Positions 24,642-36,286 of a DNA stretch of 64,000 bases are shown one piece after another. A model generated the notes under the pieces. It saw only the letters and a list, made by a program, of their open reading frames with translations. It did not search any database and had not been told where the DNA came from. Both the position numbers and the translations under genes were made by a program. The stretch is taken from the NCBI GenBank assembly GCA_033977485.1, contig CM066984.1, positions 112,647,251 to 112,711,250 of the forward strand, read 5' to 3'. The stretch's first letter is position 1; each line of letters begins with the position of its first letter. The DNA comes from Hydrangea macrophylla. Lineage: Eukaryota > Streptophyta > Magnoliopsida > Cornales > Hydrangeaceae.

Positions 24642-27125
24642 TGTAACACCCGTACCCGGAGAACGGGTTAATTATTGTGATAATATGCATTAATTAATAA
24701 AATTAGTGTATAAAATGGATTAAGGGGAGGCTTGGACTCGCCCAAGTAAAAAGTGTTCAGAGAGGGACACTAGTTGGAAAAGTCCCCAGAGAGGTGGGAC
24801 AGGTATTGAAATTTAACCCATTGAAGGGTAAATTGGTAATTTGCATTTTAAGTGATTAAATGCATTTTTATGTGATTACATGGATATTTGCTAAGTTGCT
24901 TTCATATTACATATTGTTATGTGGTAGTATTAGTTTGGACACCCAAATAAGGGTATAAATGAAAAAGATGTAAAATTAGTAGGTGCGATAGCAATTTCAC
25001 AAAATATGTGGGACCCACGTTGGGACCCATACGAAACTTAGACAAACCCTCATTAGATAATTGGGTAGTTAATGGAATGTTTGGGGATCTCATAATAAGA
25101 ACTTAAGAATTCTGGGGGTGTAAATGAAAGAAGAGGGAAATTGTGGCAATGACAACACATTGCATGTAGCATGTGTGTCAAAAGATTGAGAGAGTCTCTC
25201 AATTACAGCAAATTAACAAACAAAGAGTAGAGCTCGGAGAGAGAAACGGAGAAACTGTCACCGACGTCGAATTCTCGCCGTTCCGTCGCCGCCGTTCGTC
25301 GGATTCGCGAATCGAAGCCGTTTTCGGACTCGTGGAGGTGAGACGATCATTTCTATACCCATAATTTCTGTTTAAATTGCTAGATTTTAGTAGCTCGTAC
25401 TTAACGGTGAGACGTCGTCTACCGAAATTCTTGTAGGATTTACTTGGTGAGGGAATTGGGCTCAAATTGGGGAAATTCAGCATCCTCTAGGTGTAAATTG
25501 AGTAAAATCTGTGTATAAGGTGAGTTTTCTACACCTAAATCTGATTGTGTTTAATGGGTTCAAGCTATATGTGATGTTAGAGATGTTAATTCATGATTAG
25601 GAATTATAAAGATGTTAATTGTGTGAATTCTATGTCAATTTTATGAAAATCATATGTTGATACATGAATATGTGTTATGTGCTTATATGTCTATGTGGTA
25701 GTCAATGAGCACCGGGGAAATGGTTCATTGTTGGGAGTAATAAGGGTGGCGAAGAGGAAGAATCCGATAAATACGGAAGTCCAAGGAATAGAAGTGACCA
25801 CGGGACCAAGGGAGGTCTTCGGGTCTGAATGAACCATATAAACGGTGACTCGGCGATTACGTTTATGCTTATGTGTTATTTGTAGCATTGCACGTGTTAA
25901 ACATACAATCATGTTTAGAATGCTCACTAAGCAAATTGCTTAAGAAAACCGTTTTCCTATTTCTGTTGTGGTACATAACAACCACCGCAGGTACGGAGCG
26001 ATATCCGGAGAGAAGGTGACGCGCTCGGGAATGGGGAAGAGAGTTAGAGCTTGTAAATATGTTTTAAACTTATATTATAGTGTAACTAGTGGGTTGAGGT
26101 TCTCAACTTGTGAATTGAAGTCTTGACTTGTGAATGGGAGAGATGGGAGAGATGGGAGAGATGGGGGAGGTTTGTACCCCATGCTTGTAAGTTACTTTTG
26201 AACTTGTACACAGATGTAAATTATGGTTTTACTTAAGTTGATGTTCATATTTGGACCCTAACTTGTATTTTGGAAAGTTTGGATGTGAATTTGAGAACCA
26301 ATGTAAAATTCCTTTTATTTTGCCAAGTTGATGCAAGTTAATGGATTTGACCATCTCGGCAAGTCCGGGTGTGTCGTTAGTGTCTTGGACATGTTTCTTT
26401 AGTGTTTATAATGTTAGTTATGATTTTGAGTTGAATTCCAACAAGTTTTATAAACTTTGGATGAGAATTGAGTTTTAAAGTTGAAAAGTTTGTTTTTGAA
26501 CCAAATGAAATGAGTTCATGGTTGATTTGATCAAATTGTGAATATGATTTTATGATCCATGCTTAACTTGAGTTTAAACATGTTTAGAAATGTGTTGGAG
26601 TTGATTTTCCAAAGTTTCATAAGGTTTCTATGAGTTTTGGTTATGAATTGGTAAGTTAAAAACTTGTTTTGACAGCAAGCAAAATTTAGCAGCAGAATTG
26701 TGAAGGGATCGATCCGCGGTTTGTGAAGGGATCGATCCGCCCTTCCAAGGGAGCATTCTGCGAGAATGTCAAGTAAGTGGATCGATCCGCCCATAATGAA
26801 GGGATCGATCCGCCTTGTATTTTTCCCCAGCATGTTCGTTTTTACGGAAACATGCATAACTTCTTCTTCAAAACTCGGTTTCGCGTGCCGTTTGTTGCGT
26901 TGGAACCGGGACTCAAAATCCTAACTTTTGGTATCAAAATTTTACATACTTTATAAATGACCATTTTGCCCTTGGGGCCTATTTTGTAACAATAGAGTTG
27001 TTTAATGTGGTTAAACACACGTGTTTCTTAGTAATTCGCATATTTCTTTACAAATTAATGTAATTGGGAGCTTGTAGCATTGTTACACGTGTCCTAATCC
27101 GCACGAGGCGGGTTGGGGTGTGACA
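24642..27125 (+). repeat. E1 3' LTR
   Basis: 2484 bp, the same length as the 5' LTR, ending gtgtgaca. It keeps four intact GGATCGATCC sites at about 26706-26811. MULE coding sequence follows immediately. Confidence 0.95.
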
Positions 27126-27456
27126 AGTCACCATCAGTTTCCATGACCATGACACATACGTCAACAATGGTCATTTTCAATTGCCTAGCCACCCTAATCA
27201 TCTCAGCAACACCCATCTCGCTATCCAACATGCACTTTCCATACCCCGGCAGTTTGTAAGTTAACGACATGTCAACTTCTTTGATATGAGGCCACCTTCC
27301 AATGATATGCTGTACGATCTCACCATATCTCACATCGTCTGTCATCCTAATGACCGCATCATCACCATCGTACGAGCATATAAGGATAACATGATTATTC
27401 AATGACTCAGTTACAATCTGCATGTCAAAACCGTTCAGTGTGAAAATCAATACCAT
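27126..27456 (-). pseudogene. MuDR-type transposase, N-terminal domain, severed by E1
   Basis: Read from the Met at 27456 on the minus strand, about 110 codons are open to the E1 border. The start MVLIFTLNG, the motif DDVRYGEIVQHII and the KLPGYGKCML block match the N-terminal (PB1-like) domain that precedes the zinc region in plant MULE transposases. The last native residues are about METDGD; after that the frame runs into LTR. The continuation is at 7334 and below. A stretch of linker between the two pieces is missing from the window. Confidence 0.8.
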
Positions 27457-28328
27457 AATAAGAGTTCTGAAAAACGAGTATGAAATTATATACTATAAAT
27501 GGAAGCAGCAGTGTGTATATTCACGCCCTTAAAGATTTGATAATCAAGTATAACTAATCATTTTGAAGATGTAAAAATGAATTAAACAGACAATCTATAC
27601 ACACCTCTTCCATTATTCAGCCGATATGTCCTGTCCTGAACTAGAACTTTTGATCAGACGAAATGTCTGATTTGATCAACTTACGAGTTTCACTTCAAAC
27701 TAGTATTATAGACTTCTCAATGATATCTCACAAAATTCATAGCCTTCAATCCAAATAGTAACAGTGATACTCGTTGATGATGTGACCTCTTGATTGAATA
27801 TGAATTACACTTTAAATGCTCAAATAGTGAAACGTTTTTGTAACTGTTTATAGAGTAATCTCCTAAACTATTGGGATGTTATTTACCAGAATAAATTCGG
27901 ATTTGATGAGATTTGTTCAGTTTTTGGTAAGTGATTCAAAATTTAAATCTGATTTGTAATAAATGTATATATATATTACAGGGTTGTGCATATAGGTTAG
28001 GGGTATAAAAGACTTCTACTATTTCTATAATAGGTAAATTTGGACTAATCTCTAACAACATCTACAATTGTAGGGTCTATTATTGGGTAGTACCAATTAG
28101 TGGGTCTATTGCAAAAAACATTGGTAGAATGGGATTTTCCACTAAATTTTTCTTTATAGTATCTTCTTTTTTTTTTTTTACCCGTGCAAACACTATTTGA
28201 ACGGGGTCATAACTAGCAAAGACTATAAATACAAAGTGAACCAAAGACTGAGTTATAGATTGAGCCAGAGATTGAACCAGATGTCCTATTTGTAATATTC
28301 CCTCCCAAACAGATCCTTGTAGTATTGA
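27457..28328. other. MULE right flank and AT-rich intergenic DNA
   Basis: The first few hundred bases should be MULE 5' noncoding sequence and its right terminal inverted repeat, but with the left end outside the window the border cannot be fixed. A T-run lies at about 28166. No gene is seen. Confidence 0.5.
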
Positions 28329-28336
28329 ATTGTCCA

Positions 28337-29016
28337 TAGGGGTGGCAATTTTCGACACGACACGGCAACACGACACGAATCTGACACGAATTAAACGGGT
28401 TTGGGTTTAGCTTATACGGGTATGGGTCATAAACGGGTCGACCCGTTTAACACGATTAATAAATGGGTTGGATCATGTTTTAATTGGGTCAACCCGTTTA
28501 ACACGATTATAGAGGGTATTTTTGGAAATATACAATTTTTTTTAAAAGCAAGTAATATTTATTTATTTTTTATTTTTTTTTTGGAGGGAAAAGTGGAGTT
28601 AAGAGTATTACAGTCCTACCTTTATAATAGTTAGATATTGTTATATGGTACTTAATTAGTTTAAATTTAGAACAATTGATCATTTACTGTCGTTGACTTG
28701 TTGGTAGTTGGTACATTAAGTGGGAAGACTTGTGCTCTTAGAATCATGCCTCTTCATTTTTTTTCCCTCTATGTTTGATTTTTTATTACATGAAGTCAAT
28801 CTATTAAATATGTCATGTTATACAAGAAAAAAAAAAGGTTACGAGAAAACGGCTTGTTCATTACGCGGGTTGGTGGGTTAAATGGATGACACGTGAATTG
28901 CATTAAACGGGTATGGGTTTAGGTTTTTGACACGTTTAGAAATGACACGATTATTGACACAGCACGATTATGACACGACACGATTATGACCCAACACGAC
29001 ACGATTGCCACCCCTA
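28337..29016. mobile_element. Non-autonomous hAT element, 680 bp
   Basis: Imperfect terminal inverted repeats, left taggggtggcaattttcgac and right (inverted) taggggtggcaatcgtgtcg, are flanked by a perfect 8-bp duplication attgtcca (28329-28336 and 29017-29024), the hAT signature. Subterminal regions are rich in acacgac and acacgatta words (for example cccgtttaacacgatta twice), likely transposase-binding repeats. No coding capacity. Confidence 0.93.
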
Positions 29017-29299
29017 ATTGTCCACAATAGAATTGGAGATATGATTTGCGAGGTGAGAAACAAGTGAATGGTACCCGTAATTAGTGAATCCTTACCAAAA
29101 CTAACCGATTTCCTTAGTTAAGTGTAATCTAGAAATGGTAATTAATTCCAAGATTTTATATCAATCAACCAACTTGTTTCCATTTATGTTGCTCATTGAA
29201 GGCCATGTCCCAAAATCTAATCTTTTTTGAGTAAACCCACGAAGAGGTCTAACAAGAAAAACATATCTGTTTTTCAATATTTGATATTGGTGCTTTTCA

Positions 29300-30765
29300 A
29301 TGGATACCTATGCAGACATGGTAACACCTAATACATTTATATCTCTCTATGTGTATATATGTATGTATAATTTAATTTTGGCGAATGTATATAGGTTTTA
29401 CCGTTTTAGTTTCTTTGTTTTCATTAAATTAAATTAAATTAAAGAGTTCGTATATCTTTGGGTTGTTATTGTACTTAGGGTTGTGTTCTCAAGGTGAATG
29501 CCAGATGTGACGCTTGTAAAATGAAGGTGGTGGAAATCCTGAGTTCCATCTGTGGTAATTTTCTTACATGCATGTGTGTTCATATATGTATAAAAAAAAA
29601 CTCTTCACATACAGTATATGTATTTTCGTATGAACAAAAAATGTTTCATTCTGAAGGATTTGGATGAGGCAAAAAAAAAAAGCAGATGATAAATTAGCAT
29701 TACTTTAATGTTTTGGTTGCTAAATCAAATTACTTCTTCTTTTAATTTACTAACTATTTAAACGAGGAATTGAATTAATTTCTTCAGGATTCTAATACTT
29801 TTCTTGCACATTAGAATAGTCGATTAATTTGTTAATAGTATAATAGAGGTAAAGCTTGATCTGTTTGGGAAATCCTAAAACAGGATATGGTTCCGTCCAA
29901 GTCTAATTTTTATTTGGTTCTTGCGAGAATCTAGTTTGGTGAGTGTCTATTTCTTACATAGGAGTTTGTACCCAGTCTAAGGGCCTATTTGGAAAAGCCT
30001 AAAATAGGACTTGGTTCAGTCCAAGTTTAATTTTTATATGGTTCTTGTGAGAACCTAGTTTGGTGAGATATCTATGTCCAGTCTAATAAATTTCTTAAAA
30101 CAGTTTCTCTGTCAAACCAACTTGCAATTGGTTTTCAATTCTCACAACAACCAGATAAAAAAATGAGTTTGTACTGAACCAGATCATATTTCAAATACAC
30201 CCAAACAGGGAAACCTGTTAGGAAATGCATAAAAATAGGATTAGGTTCATTCTTGTTCTATTTTCCAATTTGTTGTTTTTACACCAACACCATAATCAGT
30301 CTGCCTAAGAACCAATTTTAAGAGTCAACATTAGACAGGCATAAACTCCTATGCAATGAAATAAAAATTGTAACAAAACCTTGAAAAATTAGAATTGGTT
30401 CACTTGTTAACCTGTGAACCTTGAAATTCAATTCCGAGTCTTCCCAAACAGTCTCTAAAATTGAAGAAGAACACAACCACATGAAAAAATTTACTAATAT
30501 TTATTTCCATGGTTTGATAGGAGTGTACTCTGTAACCATAGATGCAGAGAAAGGGACGGCGAAGATCTCCGGCGAGGTTGATCCAAACATACTGCTAAGG
30601 GCATTAGCAAGATCTGGGAAACATGCAGAGCTGGTGTGGGTTAGTCTAAAAAGTCCGGCACGGGCGATCAGAGCTTACCACGGCAACCATGGCTATGGTG
30701 GTTATGGTGCAATAGACTATCCGTACCAGTACAGAAGGCCTTTGCCTGAAAATCCATGGTATTAG
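29300..30765 (+). CDS. Heavy-metal-associated (HMA) domain plant protein, HPP-like, 3 exons
   Basis: Exons 29300-29320, 29479-29554 and 30521-30765 with GT-AG introns and consistent phases give 113 aa. After the 7-residue exon 1 comes the first half of a ferredoxin-like HMA fold (GCVLKVNARCDACKMK, with the Cys17-x-x-Cys20 metal site). Exon 3 supplies the second half (GVYSVTIDAEKGTAKISG). The tail is Gly/Tyr-rich (YHGNHGYGGYGAIDY) and ends NPWY, with no C-terminal CaaX box, so it resembles HPP rather than isoprenylated HIPP proteins. The family binds metals or acts as adaptors in stress and immunity; the role here is unknown. Exon 1 is very short and its ATG is inferred. The hAT element ends about 275 bp upstream. 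After the TAG, 16 further codons stay open in frame to a second TAG (30814-30816). Confidence 0.72.
29860..30260. repeat. Degenerate repeat inside HMA intron 2
   Basis: The block around gaaatcctaaaacaggatat (about 29870) followed by ggttcttgcgagaatctagt recurs at about 29995 (gcctaaaataggacttggtt, ggttcttgtgagaacctagt), and a weaker third copy sits near 30217. It is probably a decayed transposable element. Confidence 0.6.
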
Positions 30766-30816
30766 ACTCCACAGTTTCACAATCCCACAAGGCCATTGAT
30801 GGGTTATCCATGGTAG

Positions 30817-31039
30817 GCTATTTATAAACTACTTTTGTTGGGTGGCCATATGAATTTTAATAACTTTAATTGCAGTGTTAGTATGGTAATTGAGAACCAT
30901 GTCGCATTGTGGTATTTTGGTTTTCATTTTAATGTTTGGATTTGATCTATGGAATATGCCTATATGTAGTTTCTTGTTGAAATTATTTTTTAATATTTTG
31001 GGTGGGGTGGGTGGTCAGATTATTTTATGGATATTTAGT

Positions 31040-31074
<35 letters not shown>

Positions 31075-31137
31075 ATCTTAGGTCTAAATCCGTTTTTTTT
31101 TTTTTTTTAAGTAAAAAGCATCTCAACAAAAAATTTA
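30817..31137. other. HMA 3' flank with (TA)n
   Basis: This is the 3' UTR and downstream DNA. It has a TA microsatellite at about 31041-31073 and a T-run at 31093-31108. No gene. Confidence 0.6.
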
Positions 31138-31618
31138 GGGGCAATTAGTGGAAAGAACTAATGCATAAACTTTTTTAATAGTAAGGACAACTTAAATCTT
31201 GCGTTAAAGATAAGTCATCCCATATTTATTAGACTAAAATGCATGTATCTTTATCATCTAACTCTAACTACCATTACCAACACTTCTTACCACCACCCCC
31301 ATCATCTCCGGCGACCACCCCACCACCTTCGACAATTAAAAAAAACAAGTAAAATTTTATTTGTTATAGCCAAAGTTAAGTGAAATTTCATTTAATTTTT
31401 CCTATAACAAGTGAAATTTCACCTTTTTTTTTAGTCGCCGGAGATGATGGGGGTGGTGGTAATGGTGGTTAGTCAAGAGAGAGTGAGAGAAAATATTTAG
31501 CATAGGGATGTTTGTCAAATATAGGTTTCAACTAAAGGGACTTTTTAACAAACTAAGAAATCTTTTAAACTCTAAACTCTTAAGGGTCACTTTGAGGGAT
31601 TTTCCACTAATTTTTCCC
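31138..31618. mobile_element. Mutator-type MITE with long internal hairpin, 481 bp
   Basis: The ends ggggcaattagtggaaag and (inverted) gggaaaaattagtggaaaat are related and are flanked by the same A-run plus ttta sequence (aaaaattta), consistent with a 9-11 bp target duplication. Inside, a 27-bp perfect inverted repeat pairs 31288-31314 with 31435-31461 (core ccaccacccccatcatctcc). Confidence 0.7.
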
Positions 31619-31684
31619 AAAAAAATTTACATAATCAGCTATGTGAAATTTTATAACATAAGTATTTGATTTTATTAAATGGCG

Positions 31685-31812
31685 TGTCTATTGGCACTCC
31701 ATGGATTACTATGGCACTCCATGCAGTGCATTAACCATATGGCACTACATGCACTAGATGTGATACTATAGAGTGCCAATGATAACTTTTAGAGTGCCAA
31801 TAACAATTCCCT
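31685..31812. mobile_element. Short MITE of the GGCACTCCA family
   Basis: ttggcactccatgg near the left end and gagtgccaataacaattccc at the right end form the inverted termini. Relatives occur at about 54590 and 56658-56778 in this window. Confidence 0.55.
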
Positions 31813-31983
31813 TATTAAATTTTCCTAATCAGAGCCCAATGCAAAGTTCTTAAATGTTGTCTTCTCTAGTCCGGCCCATTTGTAAGAGCATCACAGCCAA
31901 CCCTCTTTAGCCCAGCCCATTTGAGAATGGATCTCCGTGGGGCCAAGGAGAGTGAACCATGGAGATCTTGGCATCAAGCATTC

Positions 31984-32208
31984 CTTTTTTTTTTTTTTTT
32001 TTTTGCCTATTGGTCAAAGCACTCGCAGGCGCCACACACACACTGCAAACAATTAGGAGGGCTACGGGCCCACTTCAAAGGGACTTCCTCTCATAAACGA
32101 CTGAAGAGGAATAAAAACCCCCAATTCCCCACGAGGGGAATCGATCCCCCCACCTCTCATTTAAGAGAAATGGGATGAGATCAACTGGGCCAAGGCCCAT
32201 TGTCTGCG
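31984..32208 (-). mobile_element. SINE, minus strand, with 10-bp TSD
   Basis: On the minus strand a tRNA-like head carries an A-box-like ttggcccagttgatc (about 32180-32196) and a B-box-like ggatcgattccc (about 32136-32149). The element ends in a poly(A) tail, seen as the T-run at 31985-32004. The 10-bp duplication tcaagcattc flanks it at 31974-31983 and 32209-32218. Pol III promoter plus tail plus TSD make this a SINE mobilised by LINE machinery. Confidence 0.8.
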
Positions 32209-32218
32209 TCAAGCATTC

Positions 32219-33008
32219 AAGCGTGAAAAACAAACCACAAGAACGAATACATAGTTGTTGACTAAATGTTACAAATACAATTTATTTGATATAACTTTAG
32301 TCATTTCACTATTTATTTAATGAATATCTAAATAATTGTAACAATCACCCTTAATAATGATCAATCTATCATAATAATATGTTCAATGTATTAGAATAAA
32401 ATATTTTTTGCGTCAGAAAAGAATCAATTTTAGTTAGTTCGTTTTATATGTAGTTGCTTTTAAGTTATATAAGAGTTCATGCTTGACTTAAAAGCATTTC
32501 ACAAACTGATTCTTCTAAAAATCAACTTATTAATTTTCATAAATAAAAATTAAATAAAATTAAATTTACTATAGCAATTGGATAACAAATACTTCTGGAA
32601 TAAAGTTGTCGATCCCGAATTTTATAAAAGAAGATTAAAAAAATTAATTGTTATTATTTATTAGTTTTTGTTTTAATGTTAGCAACCCCTTAGAGATTTC
32701 CTGGGTCCGCCCTACTAAAAGGGAGACCCTTATACGGGGGCTCAGGGGCAACGCCCCCGAGGAAATTTTTTTTTTTTGTCTACTTATACATAATCGGCAA
32801 TTTTTTTAGGGTTTACTTATACATAATTGGCAATTTTTTGGGGAGGTCTACCTATAATATGAGTCTATTTGTGAAACTTAAACATTGTATGGTATTTTCA
32901 AAATTCTAGAGGGGCCTATTTCTAAAACTCAAAAAAAAATTTACACTAAAAGTGTAATTTTCAAAATTCTAGGGTCTTTGCTTTTGAGCTTTATATACAT
33001 GTATATCG

Positions 33009-33041
<33 letters not shown>

Positions 33042-33559
33042 GTTGATGACACTAAATTAGGCCTTGGGGAAGGCCTAAATATAAAATACTAAAAATCTCA
33101 AAGTAAAAATGTAATTATAAAAATTTCATAAGGACCCTCAAAATTTTGTGAACTTTAGTGACCCAGAACTATTGCCCCTTTTGCCACCCCTTTGAGCCGG
33201 CCATATCCGCCCTTGTTAGAGACTTTTGATCAAAATTAAAAAATTAATGTCCTTTCAAAAAGTTATGTTATTATGATCTTCTTAGAAATAATTGAAGAGC
33301 AAACCAAACCTCACTTGGAGGAAATTGAATCGTACAGAACTCTCCATAAGTTGTAATGGACACCTATATGAATGGGGTGGAATGGCATTCCATTTTATAG
33401 TAATTTTGCAAGTATCTAACTTTAATTTTTGGAACATAATTTATTGAGATAGATAATTTTTATTATGTTATTTGCTTTTTCCAATTAATGGGATAAATTC
33501 ATAAATTATATAGAATGTGGTTATCAAATAAAGTTTCTAATGACTGTAGCATATATATA
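32219..33559. other. AT-rich intergenic DNA with decayed repeats
   Basis: No gene. At 32693-33215 a repeat of unknown class begins ttcctgggtccgcc, has a GC-rich ggggctcaggggcaacgccc stretch and ends near tccgcccttg. (TA)n lies at about 33016-33041. Confidence 0.5.
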
Positions 33560-34499
33560 CTAGTTATAACCCGTGTCCCAGGGCACGAAGTGAAAAGAAA
33601 AAAAAAAGAAAAGAAAAAAAGAAAAAAGAAAAGGAGGGGGGTTGTGATTATACGAAAGTTTAATAGCTGAAGTAAAGGGGATAAACTTAACGAAACAACT
33701 TAATAATCAAACAACACTTTCACGTCGATTGGAATTAAGACGATAGAGTAATAAATATAAATTGTAATTGTGAACGTATTAAGCGAAAAACAAATCAAAT
33801 TCATCTTAAAGGGTCGGTTTTTCTAAGTACTTTTCAAAAAACAAAAAACAAAACAAAAAGAACTTTTTAACGAACATTTACATTGTCGCTCTCTTCAACC
33901 TCTCTGCAAAAAAATAAAGAAGGAAAAATTCTCAATTTCATATTCTCTCGTAGAGACATGCAAAAAAATGAAAGATTGAAATATAATGAAAAGTAATGTA
34001 AATAAGCCAAGCACCCCTTATATGAATTCTCAAAAAGATGTCAGTTGTAATTGAAGCAAATATAGAAATATACAATTTGGTCCCTAATTATGGCCACTAA
34101 TAGGAATTGATCCTAACTTGATTTGGTGTATAGAAATTAATCATTAATTTGCAATAGAAATCAATAATTAGTCCCTATTCCTAAATGGTTAGTATAGATT
34201 CGCACCATTATACCATTGTCAGACATATATACATAACTGTATTGTATACACATATATATGACACATGTGAAATTCAAATAAAGTTATATAAGGTAGTTAA
34301 TAAATGGAGCAGATTGTAAGGAGATCATGGATAATGATTTTTATTCCAAAAATTATGTTGATTTGTGGTTCAAAACAATGCCTTTTTTAAATCTATATGT
34401 AATATGTTTATAGTAGAAAATAATTTGTATGTTTTATTGATTCGAATCATAGAAATAATAGATAATTTTGTATGGAAGATTGAAGGTTGCTGATAAAAA

Positions 34500-35228
34500 G
34501 GTGAGAAATTCTCACAATATTGTGCAAAATTTATAATTGTAATTCACAGTATAGTGCAAAATCATGTTGGAATTCATAATTTGAGAATTTGGTGATAATC
34601 TTGTTGGAAGAAGTGACTTAGTTGTGAGAAATTTTGTATTATATCCATTCAAAAAGTGATAAATTTGTATTACTAAGTGAGAAATTTGTTATTAGAGCAT
34701 TCGAAATTGGCCATATGATTAGATGTATATATGTATATATGTACCACCAACACAAATAAGGCGTGTGAATGACGGGTATGGCAAGTGTAATCCATGGAGA
34801 TCATGGATAAGAGAATAAATATTGCTAAAATCAAGTAGTTTCCTTATTTTACTCAACTTTCAAATTTGTTTGCTAAAATCAAGGAATTTACTCACTCTGA
34901 TAAAATAATATGTATGTAATACATTCATAGTATAAAATGATCTGTATATTTCATATTGATTTGAATCACAAAAATAAGATTTTTTTTGTGTGGAAGATTG
35001 AAGGTTGCTGATAAAAATGTGAGAAATTCTCTTAATATAGTGCGAAATTCATACATATATATATATATAGAGAGAGAGAGAGAGCTGTGTATATTCAAAA
35101 TACTTTCAAAATCGTAGTATATTCAGTTATGGGAAACGAATTTTTAGGAGATCATGGATAAGGGGATTAATATCCCTAATATCAAGGGATTTCGGTTTAA
35201 AAGAGTAATGTGAGAATTTCTCACCTGT

Positions 35229-35261
<33 letters not shown>

Positions 35262-36080
35262 GCAATTGTGTATATTCAAAATACTTCCAAATTTGTGTTA
35301 TATACAGTTATGGGAAGCGTATTTTTAGGAGATCATGGATAATGAGATTAATATCCCTAAAATCAACGGATAATTTTCTTAGTATTTAGTGAGAATTTCT
35401 CACTTAATATGTAAGAATAATTTCTCATTATTAAGTGAAAAAATTCTCAGTATGTTTGCATGTCTTTCTTTTAAAAATAATCATAGTTGTGTTATGTATA
35501 TGTGTACTGGTATTAGCAAAGGTTTTTTTCTTCGAGTTTTTAATGTAAGGTGAGAAATTTGTGGTTATTTAGTGAGAATTTCTCACCTTTTGTTCAAATA
35601 CATACACACATGCAGACCATATGTATCATAAATTTATCACTTCTCATTAACAAAGTGAGAAGTTCTCACCAAATAACTACAAATTTGATGAGAAATTTCC
35701 ACTTCTGTTCAAAAATAAAAACTTTAATAAGACGAATTCTTTGCGAAACTTCCATTCAAATATACATATATATATATATACACAAACAAATTTCTCACTA
35801 TTATTCTCTTAGAGATCATGAAATTTTCAACATCACTAAAAAACTACAAACAAAACAAATATAATGTATAAAAAAAATGAAAAGATTATAGAGGTTAAAC
35901 GAAAGACTCAAGTTAGTGTTCTAGCCATTGCTGTCATGCAGTCTTCCAATCGTCGTCGTCGAATCGAAAAACTTTTAGTGTGAAGCCAAGCCCTAATCAA
36001 AACAATAACCATTTTTCTCAAAAAAAACCTCCAATGTTTGAATCGAAGCTACTTGTTCCAAAATTGTGAGAAATTTGTAC
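34500..36080. repeat. Dispersed palindromic word GTGAGAAATTTCTCAC
   Basis: About ten full or half copies occur: near 34501 (gtgagaaattctcac), 35210, 35391, 35572 (gtgagaatttctcac), 35657 (gtgagaagttctcac), and half sites near 34626, 34678, 35020, 35794 and 36067. The DNA is AT-rich and noncoding, with related blocks such as ggagatcatggataa repeated at about 34321, 34796, 35157 and 35329. Confidence 0.7.
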
Positions 36081-36207
36081 CAAAATTCTTAGAATACGTA
36101 GTCGATAATGAATCAAGCTTCTGTGTCGACGATCTTCATGAATCACCTATGACGGAAGGCGGTGGACATGGTGTTGCGAAGTCTTCTTTCTTTCTCTCCT
36201 TCAACTT

Positions 36208-36212
<5 letters not shown>

Positions 36213-36267
<55 letters not shown>

Positions 36268-36286
36268 ATATATATATATATATAGT
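36213..36286. repeat. (CT)n(AT)n microsatellite
   Basis: About 24 CT units are followed by TATA units. Confidence 0.95.

Larger units (their letters stand above)
7489..27125 (+). mobile_element. E1: Ty3/gypsy chromovirus (Tekay/Del-like), + orientation, hosting E2
   Basis: Two 2484-bp LTRs begin tgtaacaccc and end gtgtgaca. The element has a tRNA-Met-type primer site, a gag with zinc knuckles, a single protease-RT-RNase H-integrase frame with a C-terminal chromodomain-like region, and a polypurine tract. Without E2 (11204-21134) and one TSD copy it is about 9.7 kb. The right flank is agtca; the left flank is not comparable, because extra E1 sequence (7335-7488) replaces the original border. 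Only a handful of LTR differences are visible, so insertion was recent. Before E2 landed, the element looked complete enough to be autonomous. Confidence 0.93.
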
